Part shown: one piece after another, positions 26,491 through 35,916 of the stretch
How the letters are laid out: each line of letters starts with the position of its first letter
Numbering within the stretch: position 1 is the stretch's first letter
NCBI RefSeq assembly: GCF_003674095.1
Contig: NZ_RDBF01000016.1
Span: forward strand, 1-43,714
Source of the DNA: Aeromicrobium phragmitis
Lineage (GTDB): Bacteria > Actinomycetota > Actinomycetes > Propionibacteriales > Nocardioidaceae
Direction: 5' to 3'
Length of the DNA stretch: 43,714 nucleotides
Position numbers and translations under genes: made by a program
Notes under the pieces: model-generated
Seen by the model: only the letters and a program-made list of their open reading frames with translations
Told to the model about the DNA's origin: nothing
Database searches by the model: none

Positions 26491-28440
26491 ATGACTGAAC
26501 AGATGATCGGCGACTACCACGTCGTCGGCAACGAGATCAAAGACACCGCGGCTTCTTCGGGACCGATCGAGAAGCGCTGGGACGAGCGCAAGTTCTCCGC
26601 GAAGCTCGTCAACCCGGCCAACCGCCGCAAGCTGCACGTCATCATCGTCGGCACCGGTCTGGCCGGCGCCTCGGCTGCGGCCACACTCGGCGAGGCCGGC
26701 TACAACGTGACGACGTTCTGCTACCAGGACAGCCCCCGTCGCGCGCACTCGATCGCGGCGCAGGGCGGCATCAACGCTGCGAAGAACTACCGCAACGACG
26801 GCGACAGCATCTACCGGCTGTTCTACGACACCGTGAAGGGCGGCGACTTCCGTGCCCGGGAATCGAACGTCTACCGGCTCGCCCAGGTGTCGGTGAACAT
26901 CATCGACCAGTGCGTCGCGCAGGGCGTCCCGTTCGCTCGCGAGTACGGCGGCCTGCTGGACAACCGGTCCTTCGGCGGCGTGCAGGTGTCGCGCACCTTC
27001 TACGCGCGCGGCCAGACGGGTCAGCAGCTGCTGATCGGCGCCTACCAGGCGCTCGAGCGTCAGATCGCGGCCGGCACCGTCACGATGAACACGCGTCACG
27101 AGATGCTCGAGCTGATCATGGTCGACGGCCGGGCGCGCGGCGTCATCGTCCGCGACATGGTCACCGGCGAGATCGAGACGCACACGGCCGACGCGGTCGT
27201 CCTCGCCACGGGCGGTTACGGCAACGTCTTCTTCCTGTCCACGAACGCGATGGGCTCCAATGTCACGGCCACGTGGCGAGCACACCGCAAGGGCGCCTAC
27301 TTCGCCAACCCGTGCTTCACGCAGATCCACCCCACCTGCATCCCGGTCTCCGGCGATTACCAGTCCAAGCTCACGTTGATGAGCGAGTCGCTGCGTAACG
27401 ACGGTCGCATCTGGGTGCCGAAGAAGGCCGGCGACACCCGCGCGGCCAGCGAGATCCCCGAGGACGAGCGCGACTACTACCTCGAGCGCATCTACCCCTC
27501 GTTCGGCAACCTCGTGCCCCGCGACATCGCCTCGCGCGCCGCGAAGTACCAGTGCGATGCCGGCAAGGGCGTGGGCCCCGGGGGGCTGGGCGTGTACCTG
27601 GACTTCGCCGACGCGATCGAGCGCATGGGCCGTGACGCCGTCGAGGCCAAGTACGGCAACCTCTTCGACATGTACGCGCGGATCACCGGCGAAGATCCCT
27701 ACTCCGAGCCGATGCGCATCTACCCGGCCGTGCACTACACGATGGGCGGCCTCTGGGTCGACTACGACCTGCAGAGCAACCTCACGGGCTTGTTCGTGGC
27801 CGGTGAGGCGAACTTCTCCGACCACGGTGCCAACCGGCTCGGTGCCTCGGCGCTCATGCAGGGCCTCGCGGACGGTTACTTCGTCCTGCCCTACACGATC
27901 GCCAACTACCTGGCCGACGGTCCGTTCGAGAAGGTCCCCGACGACCACCCGGCCGTCGTGGAGGCGCGCGAGGCCGTCAAGGAGCGCATCAACACGTTCC
28001 TCAGCATCAACGGCACCCGCACCGTCGACTCCTTCCACAAGGAGCTCGGCCAGATCATGTGGGACTACTGCGGCATGGAGCGCACGGAGGAGGGCCTCAT
28101 GAAGGCCATCCAACTGATCCGTGACCTCAAGGCCGAGTTCTGGACCAACGTGAAGGTCACGGGTGAGAACGAGGAGCTCAACCAGACGCTCGAGCGGGCC
28201 GGCCGCGTGGCCGACTTCTTCGAGCTCGGTGAGCTCATGTGCATCGACGCGCTGGACCGCCGTGAGTCGTGCGGCGGCCACTTCCGCGCCGAGAGCCAGA
28301 CCGAGGACGGTGAAGCGTTGCGCGACGACGCGAACTTCGCGTACGTCTCCGCATGGGAGTACAGCGACGACAAGCCGGTCCTGCACAAGGAACTGCTCGA
28401 GTACGAATACGTCGAGATGAAGGCCAGGAGCTACAAGTGA
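26491..28440 (+). CDS. sdhA: Succinate dehydrogenase flavoprotein subunit
   Basis: The FAD-bearing catalytic subunit that oxidises succinate to fumarate on the cytoplasmic face. The 649 residues include the dinucleotide-binding fold [24 protein letters not shown], the covalent FAD-attachment region [14 protein letters not shown], the catalytic segment with QIHPTCIPV, and [14 protein letters not shown] and [25 protein letters not shown]. The length and long N-terminus fit the class B SdhA of actinobacteria. Its last codons overlap the sdhB start by 4 bases (GTGA). An open antisense frame covers almost the whole gene but is not credible. Confidence 0.97.
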   Translation: MTEQMIGDYHVVGNEIKDTAASSGPIEKRWDERKFSAKLVNPANRRKLHVIIVGTGLAGASAAATLGEAGYNVTTFCYQDSPRRAHSIAAQGGINAAKNYRNDGDSIYRLFYDTVKGGDFRARESNVYRLAQVSVNIIDQCVAQGVPFAREYGGLLDNRSFGGVQVSRTFYARGQTGQQLLIGAYQALERQIAAGTVTMNTRHEMLELIMVDGRARGVIVRDMVTGEIETHTADAVVLATGGYGNVFFLSTNAMGSNVTATWRAHRKGAYFANPCFTQIHPTCIPVSGDYQSKLTLMSESLRNDGRIWVPKKAGDTRAASEIPEDERDYYLERIYPSFGNLVPRDIASRAAKYQCDAGKGVGPGGLGVYLDFADAIERMGRDAVEAKYGNLFDMYARITGEDPYSEPMRIYPAVHYTMGGLWVDYDLQSNLTGLFVAGEANFSDHGANRLGASALMQGLADGYFVLPYTIANYLADGPFEKVPDDHPAVVEAREAVKERINTFLSINGTRTVDSFHKELGQIMWDYCGMERTEEGLMKAIQLIRDLKAEFWTNVKVTGENEELNQTLERAGRVADFFELGELMCIDALDRRESCGGHFRAESQTEDGEALRDDANFAYVSAWEYSDDKPVLHKELLEYEYVEMKARSYK

Positions 28441-29177
28441 AGATCACCGTTCGAATCTGGCGTCAGAAGAACGCCGAGGCCAAGGGCACGATGGTCTCGT
28501 ACGAACTCGACGAGGTCGACGAGAACATGTCGTTCCTCGAGATGCTCGACGTGCTCAACGAGAAGCTCACGCTCGAGGGCGAGGAGCCGGTGGCGTTCGA
28601 CTCCGACTGCCGTGAGGGCATCTGCGGCACGTGTGGTGTCGTGATCAACGGGGAGGCGCATGGCCCGGAGGTCACCACGACCTGCCAGCTGCACATGCGG
28701 ACGTTCAAGGACGGCGACGTCATCGACATCGAGCCGTGGCGGGCGGGAGCCTTCCCGGTCATCAAGGACCTCGTCGTCGACCGTGGAGCCTTCGACCGCA
28801 TCATCGCGGCGGGCGGTTACATCACCGCCCCGACGGGCTCGGCCCCCGAGGCCAACAGCACCCCGGTGCCGAAGGAGGACGCGGACCGCGCCTTCGAGGC
28901 CGCCACGTGCATCAGCTGCGGCGCGTGCGTCGCGGCGTGCCCCAACGGCTCGGCGATGCTGTTCACCGCGGCCAAGGTCGCGCACCTGGGCCTGCTGCCG
29001 CAGGGCCAGCCCGAGCGCGACTCGCGCGTCATCAACATGATCGAGCAGCATGACGCCGAAGGCTTCGGCAGCTGCACGAACATCGGTGAGTGCACGGCGG
29101 CCTGCCCCAAGGGCATCCCGCTGGACGTCATCTCGCGGCTCAACCGCGATCTCATGGGTGCGCTCGCCAAGCCCTGA
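28437..29177 (+). CDS. sdhB: Succinate dehydrogenase iron-sulfur subunit
   Basis: The electron-transfer subunit, 246 residues. The N-terminal plant-ferredoxin-like domain holds the [2Fe-2S] cysteines in [21 protein letters not shown] with the later Cys in TTTCQLH. The C-terminal domain holds [14 protein letters not shown] and [17 protein letters not shown] for the [4Fe-4S] and [3Fe-4S] clusters. The GTG at 28437 overlaps the sdhA stop by 4 bases; an upstream in-frame ATG lies inside sdhA. A strong terminator follows 16 bases after the stop. Confidence 0.97.
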   Translation: MKITVRIWRQKNAEAKGTMVSYELDEVDENMSFLEMLDVLNEKLTLEGEEPVAFDSDCREGICGTCGVVINGEAHGPEVTTTCQLHMRTFKDGDVIDIEPWRAGAFPVIKDLVVDRGAFDRIIAAGGYITAPTGSAPEANSTPVPKEDADRAFEAATCISCGACVAACPNGSAMLFTAAKVAHLGLLPQGQPERDSRVINMIEQHDAEGFGSCTNIGECTAACPKGIPLDVISRLNRDLMGALAKP

Positions 29178-29193
29178 TCGCGCACGTCGTGAA

Positions 29194-29233
29194 GGAGCCC
29201 CCGCCGGTCTATCCGGCGGGGGCTCCTCGCTTT
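29194..29233 (+). terminator. Rho-independent terminator of sdhCAB
   Basis: GGAGCCCCCGCCGG (29194-29207) and CCGGCGGGGGCTCC (29213-29226) form a perfect 14-base GC-rich stem with a 5-base loop, followed by TCGCTTT. It directly follows sdhB. Confidence 0.9.
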
Positions 29234-29270
29234 CCGCGTGAAGCGCTGGCGGGTGCCGCAGCGGATGTGC

Positions 29271-29276
29271 CAGGGT
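29271..29276 (+). promoter_or_regulatory. Possible -10 hexamer of the lipoprotein gene
   Basis: CAGGGT ends 6 bases before the ATG at 29283. Weak hexamer, consistent spacing with the other leaderless candidates. Confidence 0.25.
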
Positions 29277-29282
29277 GACGGT

Positions 29283-30266
29283 ATGCGTATCGCTGGACTC
29301 GCCCTCGCCGTGACGGCGACGCTGGGACTCGCGGCATGCGGAACGGCGCCGGAGGAACCCCCGCCCTTGCCCGGTGCGTCCGTCTCGCCGAACGCGCCCG
29401 AGGTGAGCTTGCCCGAGGGTTGGCGTTGGGAGTCCTATCGCGGCGTCCAGGTGGGGGTGCCCGGCGACTGGGAATGGACCTCCGGCCCTCAGCGACTCGG
29501 CCAGTGGTGCGTCGGATACGACGGGGCCCGGCCAGCCGTAGGCCGGCCGGGCCCGGCCACGGAGGTGGGTTGCTTCGGCGAGGGGAGCCCGCCGCCGGAC
29601 ACGCTCGTCGCGAACACGGGGGAGGTGGTGGTCGTCGAGCCCGCGGCCGCCGAGGCCGTTCTCGATACCGACTCGGTGGGTGACCGAAGGGTCGTCACCG
29701 TCGGCGACGTGCGCGTCATCATCCAGACCGCCGATCCTGCGCTACGCGCGCAGATCGCGGCGACCGTGCATGCTGCCGAGGTCGATTTCGCGGGTTGTCC
29801 TTCGGATCATCCGGGCGCACGGGACGTCTCCTGGCGACCGAGCGACGCCGGGGCGTTACCAGCGGCGGCGGACGTCGAGTACGTCAGTGCATGCCGGTAC
29901 ATCATCACCGAGGGGTCGGCACCGGGGGCGACACTCGCCGGGTCGCAGTTGCTGTCCGGAGAGGCCGCCCAGCGGCTTGTCGAAGCGATGGCCGGCGCGC
30001 CCACCGGCAGCGGCCCCAACGCGCCCGACCAGTGTCTCCACGGCGATCCGGCGGAGATCATCGTGCTGTATCTCGGTACGGGTGAAGGGGCGCGTGAAGT
30101 GCTGCTCCGCTACGCCGATTGCGTGGACAACGGCTTCGACGACGGCACCGAGATCCGCGCACTCACCAAGGACGCGGCAACGGCGATCTTCCGCGGCCCG
30201 TTGCGACCGATGCTCTGGGGCGGTCACCTGTCGGAGGTGCTCGCGGACCTTCCATCCATGGAGTGA
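29283..30266 (+). CDS. Secreted lipoprotein of unknown function
   Basis: A 327-residue lipoprotein: basic MR, hydrophobic IAGLALAVTATLGLA, then lipobox LAAC with Cys19. The mature part begins with a proline-rich spacer (APEEPPPLPGASVSPNAPEV) and has no domain I recognise. Five cysteines follow Cys19 in the mature sequence (QWCVG, VGCFG, AGCPS, SACRY, QCLHG and DCVDN regions), suggesting disulfides outside the cell. The ATG at 29283 is the only start giving a clean signal peptide. It is preceded by the sdh terminator and followed by a hairpin shared with convergent mqo, so it appears monocistronic. Confidence 0.85.
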   Translation: MRIAGLALAVTATLGLAACGTAPEEPPPLPGASVSPNAPEVSLPEGWRWESYRGVQVGVPGDWEWTSGPQRLGQWCVGYDGARPAVGRPGPATEVGCFGEGSPPPDTLVANTGEVVVVEPAAAEAVLDTDSVGDRRVVTVGDVRVIIQTADPALRAQIAATVHAAEVDFAGCPSDHPGARDVSWRPSDAGALPAAADVEYVSACRYIITEGSAPGATLAGSQLLSGEAAQRLVEAMAGAPTGSGPNAPDQCLHGDPAEIIVLYLGTGEGAREVLLRYADCVDNGFDDGTEIRALTKDAATAIFRGPLRPMLWGGHLSEVLADLPSME

Positions 30267-30290
30267 CGGCCTCGAGTGGTGCACAAAGAA

Positions 30291-30353
30291 CCGCGAGTGG
30301 TGCAGATTCGTCGTCGATCGGTTGATCTTGCGACGAGTTTGCACCACTCGCGG
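30291..30353. terminator. Hairpin between the lipoprotein gene and mqo
   Basis: CCGCGAGTGGTGCA (30291-30304) pairs perfectly with TGCACCACTCGCGG (30340-30353), and the pairing continues inward with TCGTCG/CGACGA across a few mismatches. A third partial copy, CGAGTGGTGCA, lies just outside at 30273-30283 in direct orientation. There is no T-tract. It sits between convergent stops and probably acts as a bidirectional 3'-end structure. Confidence 0.55.
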
Positions 30354-30373
30354 TGAGAACGGGGCGTGACGGC

Positions 30374-31915
30374 TCAGCGCTGGGCGGCCTGCTCGTCCTG
30401 GGGTGCGAGCTTGAGGGTGCGGTCGGTCCAGGACCGAAGATCGGCCAGCAGGCTCGGGTTCTCGGGCAGCGAGACCCCGTAGGACGGGACCATCTCCTTG
30501 AGCTTGGGCTTCCACGCCTCGAGCTGCGAGCCGAAGCAACGTTCGATGACGTCGAGCATCGCCGCGACCGAGGTGGACGCTCCCGGCGAGGCGCCGAGGA
30601 GGCCCGCGATCGAACCGTCACTGGCGCTGATGATCGACGTGCCGAACTCGAGGCTGCCGCCGCGGCCCTTCTTGCGGACGACCTGGACGCGCTGGCCCGC
30701 CGTGATGAGCTCCCAGTCCTCGGTCTGCGCGGTCGGCGCGAACGCGTGCAGGTCCTCGATCCGGCTGCGCTGCGACTTGAGCACCTCGAGCACGAGGTAC
30801 TTCACCAGCGGCATCGACGTGATGCCGACGCCGAGCATCGGCATGAGGTTGTTGAACCGGATCGAGCGGGCGAGGTCGGTGAGCGAACCGTTCTTGAGGA
30901 ACTTGGGCGACCAGCCGGCGTAGGGCCCGAACAGCAGGCTCGGTTGTCCGTCGATGACGCGGGTGTCCAGATGCGGGACCGACATCGGGGGAGCGCCCAC
31001 GGGGGCGAGCCCGTACACCTTGGCGCGGTGCTGCGAGGCGATGTCGGTGTTGAGGCAGCGGACGAACTGGCCGCTCACCGGGAAACCGGCGAAGCCCTTG
31101 ATCTCCTCGATCCCGGCCTTCTGCAGCAAGTGCAGGGCGCCGCCGCCGGCGCCGACGAACACGAAGCGGGAGCGCAGGGTCGTGACCGAGCCGGTCCGCA
31201 GGTCCTTGACCTTGACCGCCCAGGTGCCGTCCGTGTCCCGGCTGAGGTTCTTCACCTGGCGCCCGTACTGCACGTCAGCGCCACGCTGCTCGAGGTCTGA
31301 CAGCAGCTGGCGGGTCAGGGCGCCGAAGTCGACGTCGGTGCCGCGCTCGCTCCAGTTGAGGGCGATCTTCTCGTCGGCATCGCGACCCTCGGTCATGAGC
31401 GGGAGGCGGCGGGCGAACTCGTCGCGGTCGTCGATGTATTCGATGCCCTCGAACAGCGGGTTGGCGGCGAGCGCGTCGTAGCGGGCCCGCAGGTAGTCGG
31501 CGTTCTCCTCGCCGCGCACGAAGCTGACGTGGGGGATCGGGTTGATGAACGTGGACGGGTCGCCGAGCTGGCCGTTCTCCACCGCGTACGACCACAGCTG
31601 GCGCGAGAGCTGGAACTGCTCGTTGATCTTGAGCGCCTTGGAGACGTCGACAGAGCCGTCGGGCAGACGCGGGGTGTAGTTGAGCTCGCACAGCGCGGAG
31701 TGACCCGTGCCGGCGTTGTTCCACGGGTCGCTGCTCTCGCGGGCGGGGCCGTCGAGACGTTCCAGGAGCGTCACGGACCAGTCCGGCTCCAGGGACTTGA
31801 TCAGCGATCCGAGGGTTGCGCTCATGATCCCCGCGCCGATCAGCAGGACGTCCGTGGTCTGGCGCGCCGGCTGCTGGGTGCTGCGGGGTTCCGGGAGGTT
31901 GGCTTGGGTGGACAA
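30374..31915 (-). CDS. mqo: Malate:quinone oxidoreductase
   Basis: A membrane-associated FAD enzyme that oxidises malate to oxaloacetate and passes electrons to quinone, replacing or supplementing NAD-malate dehydrogenase. The 513 residues contain the Mqo signatures [19 protein letters not shown] (FAD fold), [41 protein letters not shown] and [15 protein letters not shown]. The start is TTG at 31915 with AGGAG about 11 bases upstream; the frame has no better ATG near the N-terminus. It is monocistronic and convergent with the lipoprotein gene. An 8-base inverted repeat (31916-31923 / 31971-31978) flanks its leader. Confidence 0.95.
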   Translation of the reverse strand: MSTQANLPEPRSTQQPARQTTDVLLIGAGIMSATLGSLIKSLEPDWSVTLLERLDGPARESSDPWNNAGTGHSALCELNYTPRLPDGSVDVSKALKINEQFQLSRQLWSYAVENGQLGDPSTFINPIPHVSFVRGEENADYLRARYDALAANPLFEGIEYIDDRDEFARRLPLMTEGRDADEKIALNWSERGTDVDFGALTRQLLSDLEQRGADVQYGRQVKNLSRDTDGTWAVKVKDLRTGSVTTLRSRFVFVGAGGGALHLLQKAGIEEIKGFAGFPVSGQFVRCLNTDIASQHRAKVYGLAPVGAPPMSVPHLDTRVIDGQPSLLFGPYAGWSPKFLKNGSLTDLARSIRFNNLMPMLGVGITSMPLVKYLVLEVLKSQRSRIEDLHAFAPTAQTEDWELITAGQRVQVVRKKGRGGSLEFGTSIISASDGSIAGLLGASPGASTSVAAMLDVIERCFGSQLEAWKPKLKEMVPSYGVSLPENPSLLADLRSWTDRTLKLAPQDEQAAQR

Positions 31916-31978
31916 GCGAGAATCACTCCTGCGTCACAGTGGTCGACCCACGGCTGGTGGGCCATCTGCCATTCTCGC
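31916..31978. promoter_or_regulatory. Inverted repeat in the mqo leader region
   Basis: GCGAGAAT (31916-31923) and ATTCTCGC (31971-31978) are perfect 8-base inverted arms separated by 47 bases, bracketing the ribosome site and probable promoter of mqo. This could be a looping operator pair or chance. Confidence 0.25.
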
Positions 31979-32063
31979 CCGGCGACACGCCGGACCCCAC
32001 CGGGAGAGGGCGTGATCTTCACCTCATTGCGGACCGGTGGGCCGGAGAGAAGCTTGGACGTCC

Positions 32064-32069
32064 TAGGAT
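32064..32069 (+). promoter_or_regulatory. -10 hexamer of the acyl-CoA dehydrogenase gene
   Basis: TAGGAT ends 6 bases before the GTG at 32076, another leaderless-type arrangement without a ribosome-binding site in between. Confidence 0.45.
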
Positions 32070-32075
32070 TGAGCG

Positions 32076-33239
32076 GTGACCGATTTCTACGCACTGAGCG
32101 ACGAGCACCAGGCGATCCGCGAGACGGTACGGGCGCTCGCCGACGCCAAGATCGCCCCCTTCGCCGCCGCAGTCGACGAGGAGGCCCGCTATCCGCGCGA
32201 GGCCCACGACGCGCTGGTGGCCGGCGGCTTCCACGCCCCGCACGTTCCCGAGGAGTACGGCGGCCCCGGAGCTGACGCACTCGCCACGGTCCTGGTCATC
32301 GAGGAGGTGGCCCGGGCCTGCGTCTCCAGCTCGCTGATTCCGGCGGTCAACAAGCTCGGATCGCTGCCGGTGCAGATCGGCGGCAGCGAGGAACTCAAGC
32401 ACACGTACCTCGGCAAGCTCGCCGCCGGCGAGGGCGGGTTCTCCTACTGCCTGTCCGAGCCCGAGGCCGGCTCCGACGCGGCCAACCAGAAGACCCGCGC
32501 CGTCCGCGACGGCGACCACTGGGTCATCAACGGCACCAAACGCTGGATCACCAACGCCGGCGAATCGGAGTACTACACCGTGCTGACGATGACCGATCCG
32601 CAGAAGCGCAGTAAGGGCATCACCGCGTTCGTGGTCGAGAAGTCCGACGAGGGTGTGTCCTTCGGTGCTCCCGAGCGCAAGCTCGGCATCAAGGGCTCGC
32701 CGACGCGCGAGGTGTACTTCGACGACGTCCGCATCCCCGAGGACCGGATGATCGGTCACGAGGGCGAGGGCTTCGCGATCGCGATGCAGACGCTCGACCA
32801 CACCCGCGTGACGATCGCGGCTCAGGCCGTCGGCGTGGCCCAGGGCGCGCTGGACTACGCCCTCGGTTATGTCCAGGAGCGCCAGCAGTTCGGCAAGCCG
32901 ATCAGTGACTTCCAGGGTCTGCAGTTCATGGTCGCCGACATGGGCATGAAGATCGAGGCCGCTCGCCAACTCACCTATGCGGCCGCGGGCCGCTCCGAGC
33001 GCGGCGACCAGGATCTGACCTTCTTCGGCGCCGCCGCGAAGGCCTTCGCCTCCGATGTCGCGATGCAGGTGACCACCGATGCCGTGCAGCTGCTCGGCGG
33101 CTACGGCTTCACCCGCGACTATCCGGTCGAGCGGATGATGCGCGACGCCAAGATCACCCAGATCTACGAAGGCACCAACCAGGTGCAGCGCATCGTCATG
33201 GCCCGGCAGCTGCTCGCGGGCATCCAGTCCGAACTCTGA
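32076..33239 (+). CDS. Acyl-CoA dehydrogenase
   Basis: An FAD enzyme of 387 residues that introduces the 2,3-double bond into acyl-CoA in beta-oxidation or branched-chain amino-acid breakdown. Family motifs: GFSYCLSEPEAGSDAANQ and WVINGTKRWITNAGESEYY for FAD binding, LDHTRVTIAAQAVGVAQGALDYA, QFGKPISDFQGLQFMVADM, and the catalytic Glu in QIYEGTNQVQRIVMARQLL near the C-terminus. The Glu position is that of short/medium/butyryl-type enzymes. No partner fad genes are adjacent, so the chain length is not predictable. It is convergent with the first LCP gene. Confidence 0.94.
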   Translation: MTDFYALSDEHQAIRETVRALADAKIAPFAAAVDEEARYPREAHDALVAGGFHAPHVPEEYGGPGADALATVLVIEEVARACVSSSLIPAVNKLGSLPVQIGGSEELKHTYLGKLAAGEGGFSYCLSEPEAGSDAANQKTRAVRDGDHWVINGTKRWITNAGESEYYTVLTMTDPQKRSKGITAFVVEKSDEGVSFGAPERKLGIKGSPTREVYFDDVRIPEDRMIGHEGEGFAIAMQTLDHTRVTIAAQAVGVAQGALDYALGYVQERQQFGKPISDFQGLQFMVADMGMKIEAARQLTYAAAGRSERGDQDLTFFGAAAKAFASDVAMQVTTDAVQLLGGYGFTRDYPVERMMRDAKITQIYEGTNQVQRIVMARQLLAGIQSEL

Positions 33240-33250
33240 GCCCGAGCCGG

Positions 33251-33284
33251 CGGCCTTCCCTCACGACGGGGGGAGGCCGTTGGC
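33251..33284. terminator. Possible hairpin at the acyl-CoA dehydrogenase / LCP junction
   Basis: CGGCCTTCCC and GGGGAGGCCG pair imperfectly around ACGAC, between convergent genes and overlapping the last codons of the LCP gene. There is no T-tract; low confidence. Confidence 0.3.
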
Positions 33285-34328
33285 CGTGCAGAGATCGCCG
33301 AGCTGGTCGGTGGTGTCATTGGCGAGGTGCTCGAAGAAGGCCGGCGCCCGGGTCGAGTCCCAGTTGACCTGCATGTCGGCGATCGGCACCGTGCAGTTGA
33401 GGCCGTTGCCGCTCATCGCGCCCGAGAGCGACCACGCGAAGCGCGCGAACGAGAACAGCGAGACGTCCTCACCCACGGTGAGCGATTCGCCGGTCTGTAC
33501 GGCTGCCCGGTAGTAGCGGACCGGATTGAGCACCGTCCACGGCGAACGCGCCGACGACCCGATGGCGCCGATGACCTCGCGCTGCGCCGCGCCGCGGGCG
33601 ATGTCGCCCTCGGCATGGGACTTGCGGTTGCGCGAGTAGGCGAGGGCGGTCTCGCCGTCCACCGACTGGCATCCGGCGTCGATGTCGAGTCCGGAGTCGG
33701 CGTCCTGCATGGCGACTTCCGGGCACACTTCGATGCCGCCGAGGGCATCGACCACATCGACCAGGCCGGTGAAGCCGATCTCCACGTAGCCGTCGATGTG
33801 CAGGCCGGTGTTCTGCTCGATCGTCTGGACCAGCAGCGGGGGGCCGCCGTAGGCGTAGGCGGCGTTGATCTTGGTGCGGCCGTAACCGGGGATGTCCACC
33901 TGGGAGTCGCGAGGAAGCGAGGTCAGCACGCTCGGACCGCTGCCGGTGTGCAGCAGCAGGATCGAGTCCGTGCGCCCTCGACCGGTGTCGTCGGGGCGGG
34001 CGTCGGACCCGACGATGACGAAGGTGCGACCGGGCTGGCGGGCGGGACGTTCGCCCTCGGGAGCGGCATCCACCTTCGTGACCTGACCCCATGCGATGAA
34101 CGGCACCGCGACGAGGAACGCGATCCAGGCGATGAGGATCAACCAGAGGAAACGGGCCTTGCCTCGGCGCTTGCGCGGACGCGACGGGCCGTCCGCGCGG
34201 CTGCCCGGCGGCGGAAGCTGTGGGGGAGGGAGATCGTTGGACGGACGCGATGGCCGCGGTGGGGACGAACGCGGACGGCGTTCGTCCTCGTAGAGCCAGT
34301 CGAAGTCGTCGCGACCGTCGGAGGACAT
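33261..34328 (-). CDS. LytR-CpsA-Psr (LCP) family protein, single-pass
   Basis: A 355-residue LCP protein. The cytoplasmic N-terminus (1-58) is acidic then Pro/Arg-rich; one membrane helix follows (60-80, FLWLILIAWIAFLVAVPFIAW). The extracellular LCP domain (about 100-280) has VGSDARPDDTGRGRTDSILLLH, LTSLPRDSQVDIPGYGRTKINAAYAYGG and YSRNRKSHAEGDIARGAAQREVI, with the conserved Arg/Asp residues that bind polyprenyl pyrophosphate. LCP enzymes attach polymers such as arabinogalactan-like or teichoic-acid-type glycans to peptidoglycan. The ATG at 34328 is 6 bases from a TACCTT box. It is divergent from a pair of different LCP genes. Cysteines in EVCPE, AGCQS, LNCTV and DLCTA may pair. Confidence 0.92.
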   Translation of the reverse strand: MSSDGRDDFDWLYEDERRPRSSPPRPSRPSNDLPPPQLPPPGSRADGPSRPRKRRGKARFLWLILIAWIAFLVAVPFIAWGQVTKVDAAPEGERPARQPGRTFVIVGSDARPDDTGRGRTDSILLLHTGSGPSVLTSLPRDSQVDIPGYGRTKINAAYAYGGPPLLVQTIEQNTGLHIDGYVEIGFTGLVDVVDALGGIEVCPEVAMQDADSGLDIDAGCQSVDGETALAYSRNRKSHAEGDIARGAAQREVIGAIGSSARSPWTVLNPVRYYRAAVQTGESLTVGEDVSLFSFARFAWSLSGAMSGNGLNCTVPIADMQVNWDSTRAPAFFEHLANDTTDQLGDLCTANGLPPS

Positions 34329-34334
34329 GCGATG

Positions 34335-34340
34335 AAGGTA
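34335..34340 (-). promoter_or_regulatory. -10 hexamer of the single-pass LCP gene
   Basis: TACCTT on the minus strand ends 6 bases before the ATG at 34328, supporting that start over upstream alternatives. Confidence 0.4.
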
Positions 34341-34460
34341 CCCGAGGGCGGGGAGCGCCGGAGAAAACGGTGAGCCGGTCGGCGCGTCACGATGACGCCC
34401 GCAGGCGCGGCGTCGATACTGAGACGGACCTACGGACCCTTCCCCACCGTAAGGACAACG

Positions 34461-35894
34461 ATGTCGAACGTGCGCTATAGCGTCATGGGAGGCAGCTACG
34501 GCGATCCTGCCGGCGCCTCCGCCCGTATCCAGTTCCGGCGCGCCCTCACGCTGGCGCTCATGACGATCGTCATGCCCGGTTCCGCGCAGCTGGTGCACGG
34601 TAACCGGACGGTCGGGCGCATCGCGGTACGGGTGTGGCTCGGCGTCCTGGGCGTCGTCGTCGTGCTGCTGTTCGTATCGCTCACCTCCCGTTCGCTGCTG
34701 TTCGAGATCGGCACCAACGGGCTCCTGCTGACCCTCGGCCGCTGGCTGCTCATCGCCGGGGCCGTGGCGTGGGCGGCTCTGCTCGTCGACGCTTGGCGGC
34801 TGGGCCGGCCTCGGGAACTGCGCCGCGGCCATCTGGCGGTGTCGGCCGGTCTCAACGGGGTGCTGTGTTTCGCGGTCGCCGGCGCGCTGTTCTTCGCCGC
34901 GCACGCGGTCTCGGTGGTGGACGGTTTCGCCGGAGCCGTCTTCGCGTCAACGGCTGCCAGCGGCCCGCACGAGGGGCGCTACAACGTCCTGCTCCTCGGC
35001 TCGGACTCGGGGGACGATCGCGAGGGGATGCGCCCCGACTCCATCAACGTCGCCAGCATCGACGCCGAGACCGGGCGGGCGGTGCTCATCGGCCTGCCGC
35101 GCAATCTCGAGGACGTGCCGTTCCCCGAGGGCTCGGTCATGGACCAGGAGTTTCCCGACGGGTTCGACTGCGAGGGCTGCTATCTCAACGCGGTCAACAC
35201 GTGGGCGGAGGACCACGCCGACCTGTTCGGTGAGGAGGACCCGGGCATCGACGCGACGATGGACGCCGTCGAGGAGATCACCGGCCTGAAGCTGAACTAC
35301 TACGCGATGATCAACATGGCCGGCTTCGAGCACCTCATCGACGCCGTGGGCGGCGTGACGGTGAACGTGCGCGAGCGCACCGCGATCGACGGCATCGGCA
35401 GCCCGATCAGTGGCTATATCGAGCCGGGAGAGCGCACACTGAACGGATACGAGGCGCTCTGGTACGCCCGCAGCCGGGTGCTGAACGACGACTGGTCCCG
35501 GATGGGTCGCCAGAAATGCGTCCTCAACGCCATGGTGCAGCAGCTCAGCCCGCAGAAGGTCGTCATGAACATGCAGAAGATCGCCGACTCCAGCCAAGCG
35601 ATGATCGAGACCGACATCCCGCGCCAGGACCTCAACGTGTTCATGGACCTCGCGCTCAAGACCCGCAACGAGCCTCTGTCGTCGGTCTCCCTCGTGCCGC
35701 CGGAGATCCACACCGGCAACCCCGACTACGACAAGGTGCGACGGATGATCAGTGACGCCATCGCGGTCGCCGAGGGACGACCTGAGGCGACGGCCGTCAT
35801 GGTCTCGACGAGCCTGGGCATGGCCGATCCGAATCCGGAGGTCAAGGACCCGCGCAAGGCCAACCAGGCCGAGAACCTCGACGAGACCTGCTGA
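34461..35894 (+). CDS. LCP family protein with multi-helix N-terminus (first paralogue)
   Basis: A 477-residue LCP protein whose N-terminal half holds about four membrane helices (ALTLALMTIVMPGSAQLV, VRVWLGVLGVVVVLLFV, LGRWLLIAGAVAWAALLVDAW, LNGVLCFAVAGALFFAAHAV). The extracellular LCP domain follows with YNVLLLGSDSGDDREGMRPDSINVASID, LIGLPRNLEDVPFPEG, YYAMINMAGFEHLIDAVGGVTVNV and EALWYARSRVLNDDWSRMGRQKCVLNA. Four Cys positions (GFDCEGC, RQKC and the very last residue) recur in the next gene. The ATG at 34461 has AAGGA upstream. It is in tandem with its paralogue 22 bases downstream; both probably ligate glycopolymers to the wall. Confidence 0.92.
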   Translation: MSNVRYSVMGGSYGDPAGASARIQFRRALTLALMTIVMPGSAQLVHGNRTVGRIAVRVWLGVLGVVVVLLFVSLTSRSLLFEIGTNGLLLTLGRWLLIAGAVAWAALLVDAWRLGRPRELRRGHLAVSAGLNGVLCFAVAGALFFAAHAVSVVDGFAGAVFASTAASGPHEGRYNVLLLGSDSGDDREGMRPDSINVASIDAETGRAVLIGLPRNLEDVPFPEGSVMDQEFPDGFDCEGCYLNAVNTWAEDHADLFGEEDPGIDATMDAVEEITGLKLNYYAMINMAGFEHLIDAVGGVTVNVRERTAIDGIGSPISGYIEPGERTLNGYEALWYARSRVLNDDWSRMGRQKCVLNAMVQQLSPQKVVMNMQKIADSSQAMIETDIPRQDLNVFMDLALKTRNEPLSSVSLVPPEIHTGNPDYDKVRRMISDAIAVAEGRPEATAVMVSTSLGMADPNPEVKDPRKANQAENLDETC

Positions 35895-35916
35895 CATCCG
35901 GCGAAGCAGGCCTGAC

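Noticed and set aside
26362..28386. Open frame of about 670 codons antisense to sdhA
   Set aside because: Same artefact; sdhA motifs are complete and the antisense product has no recognisable domain.
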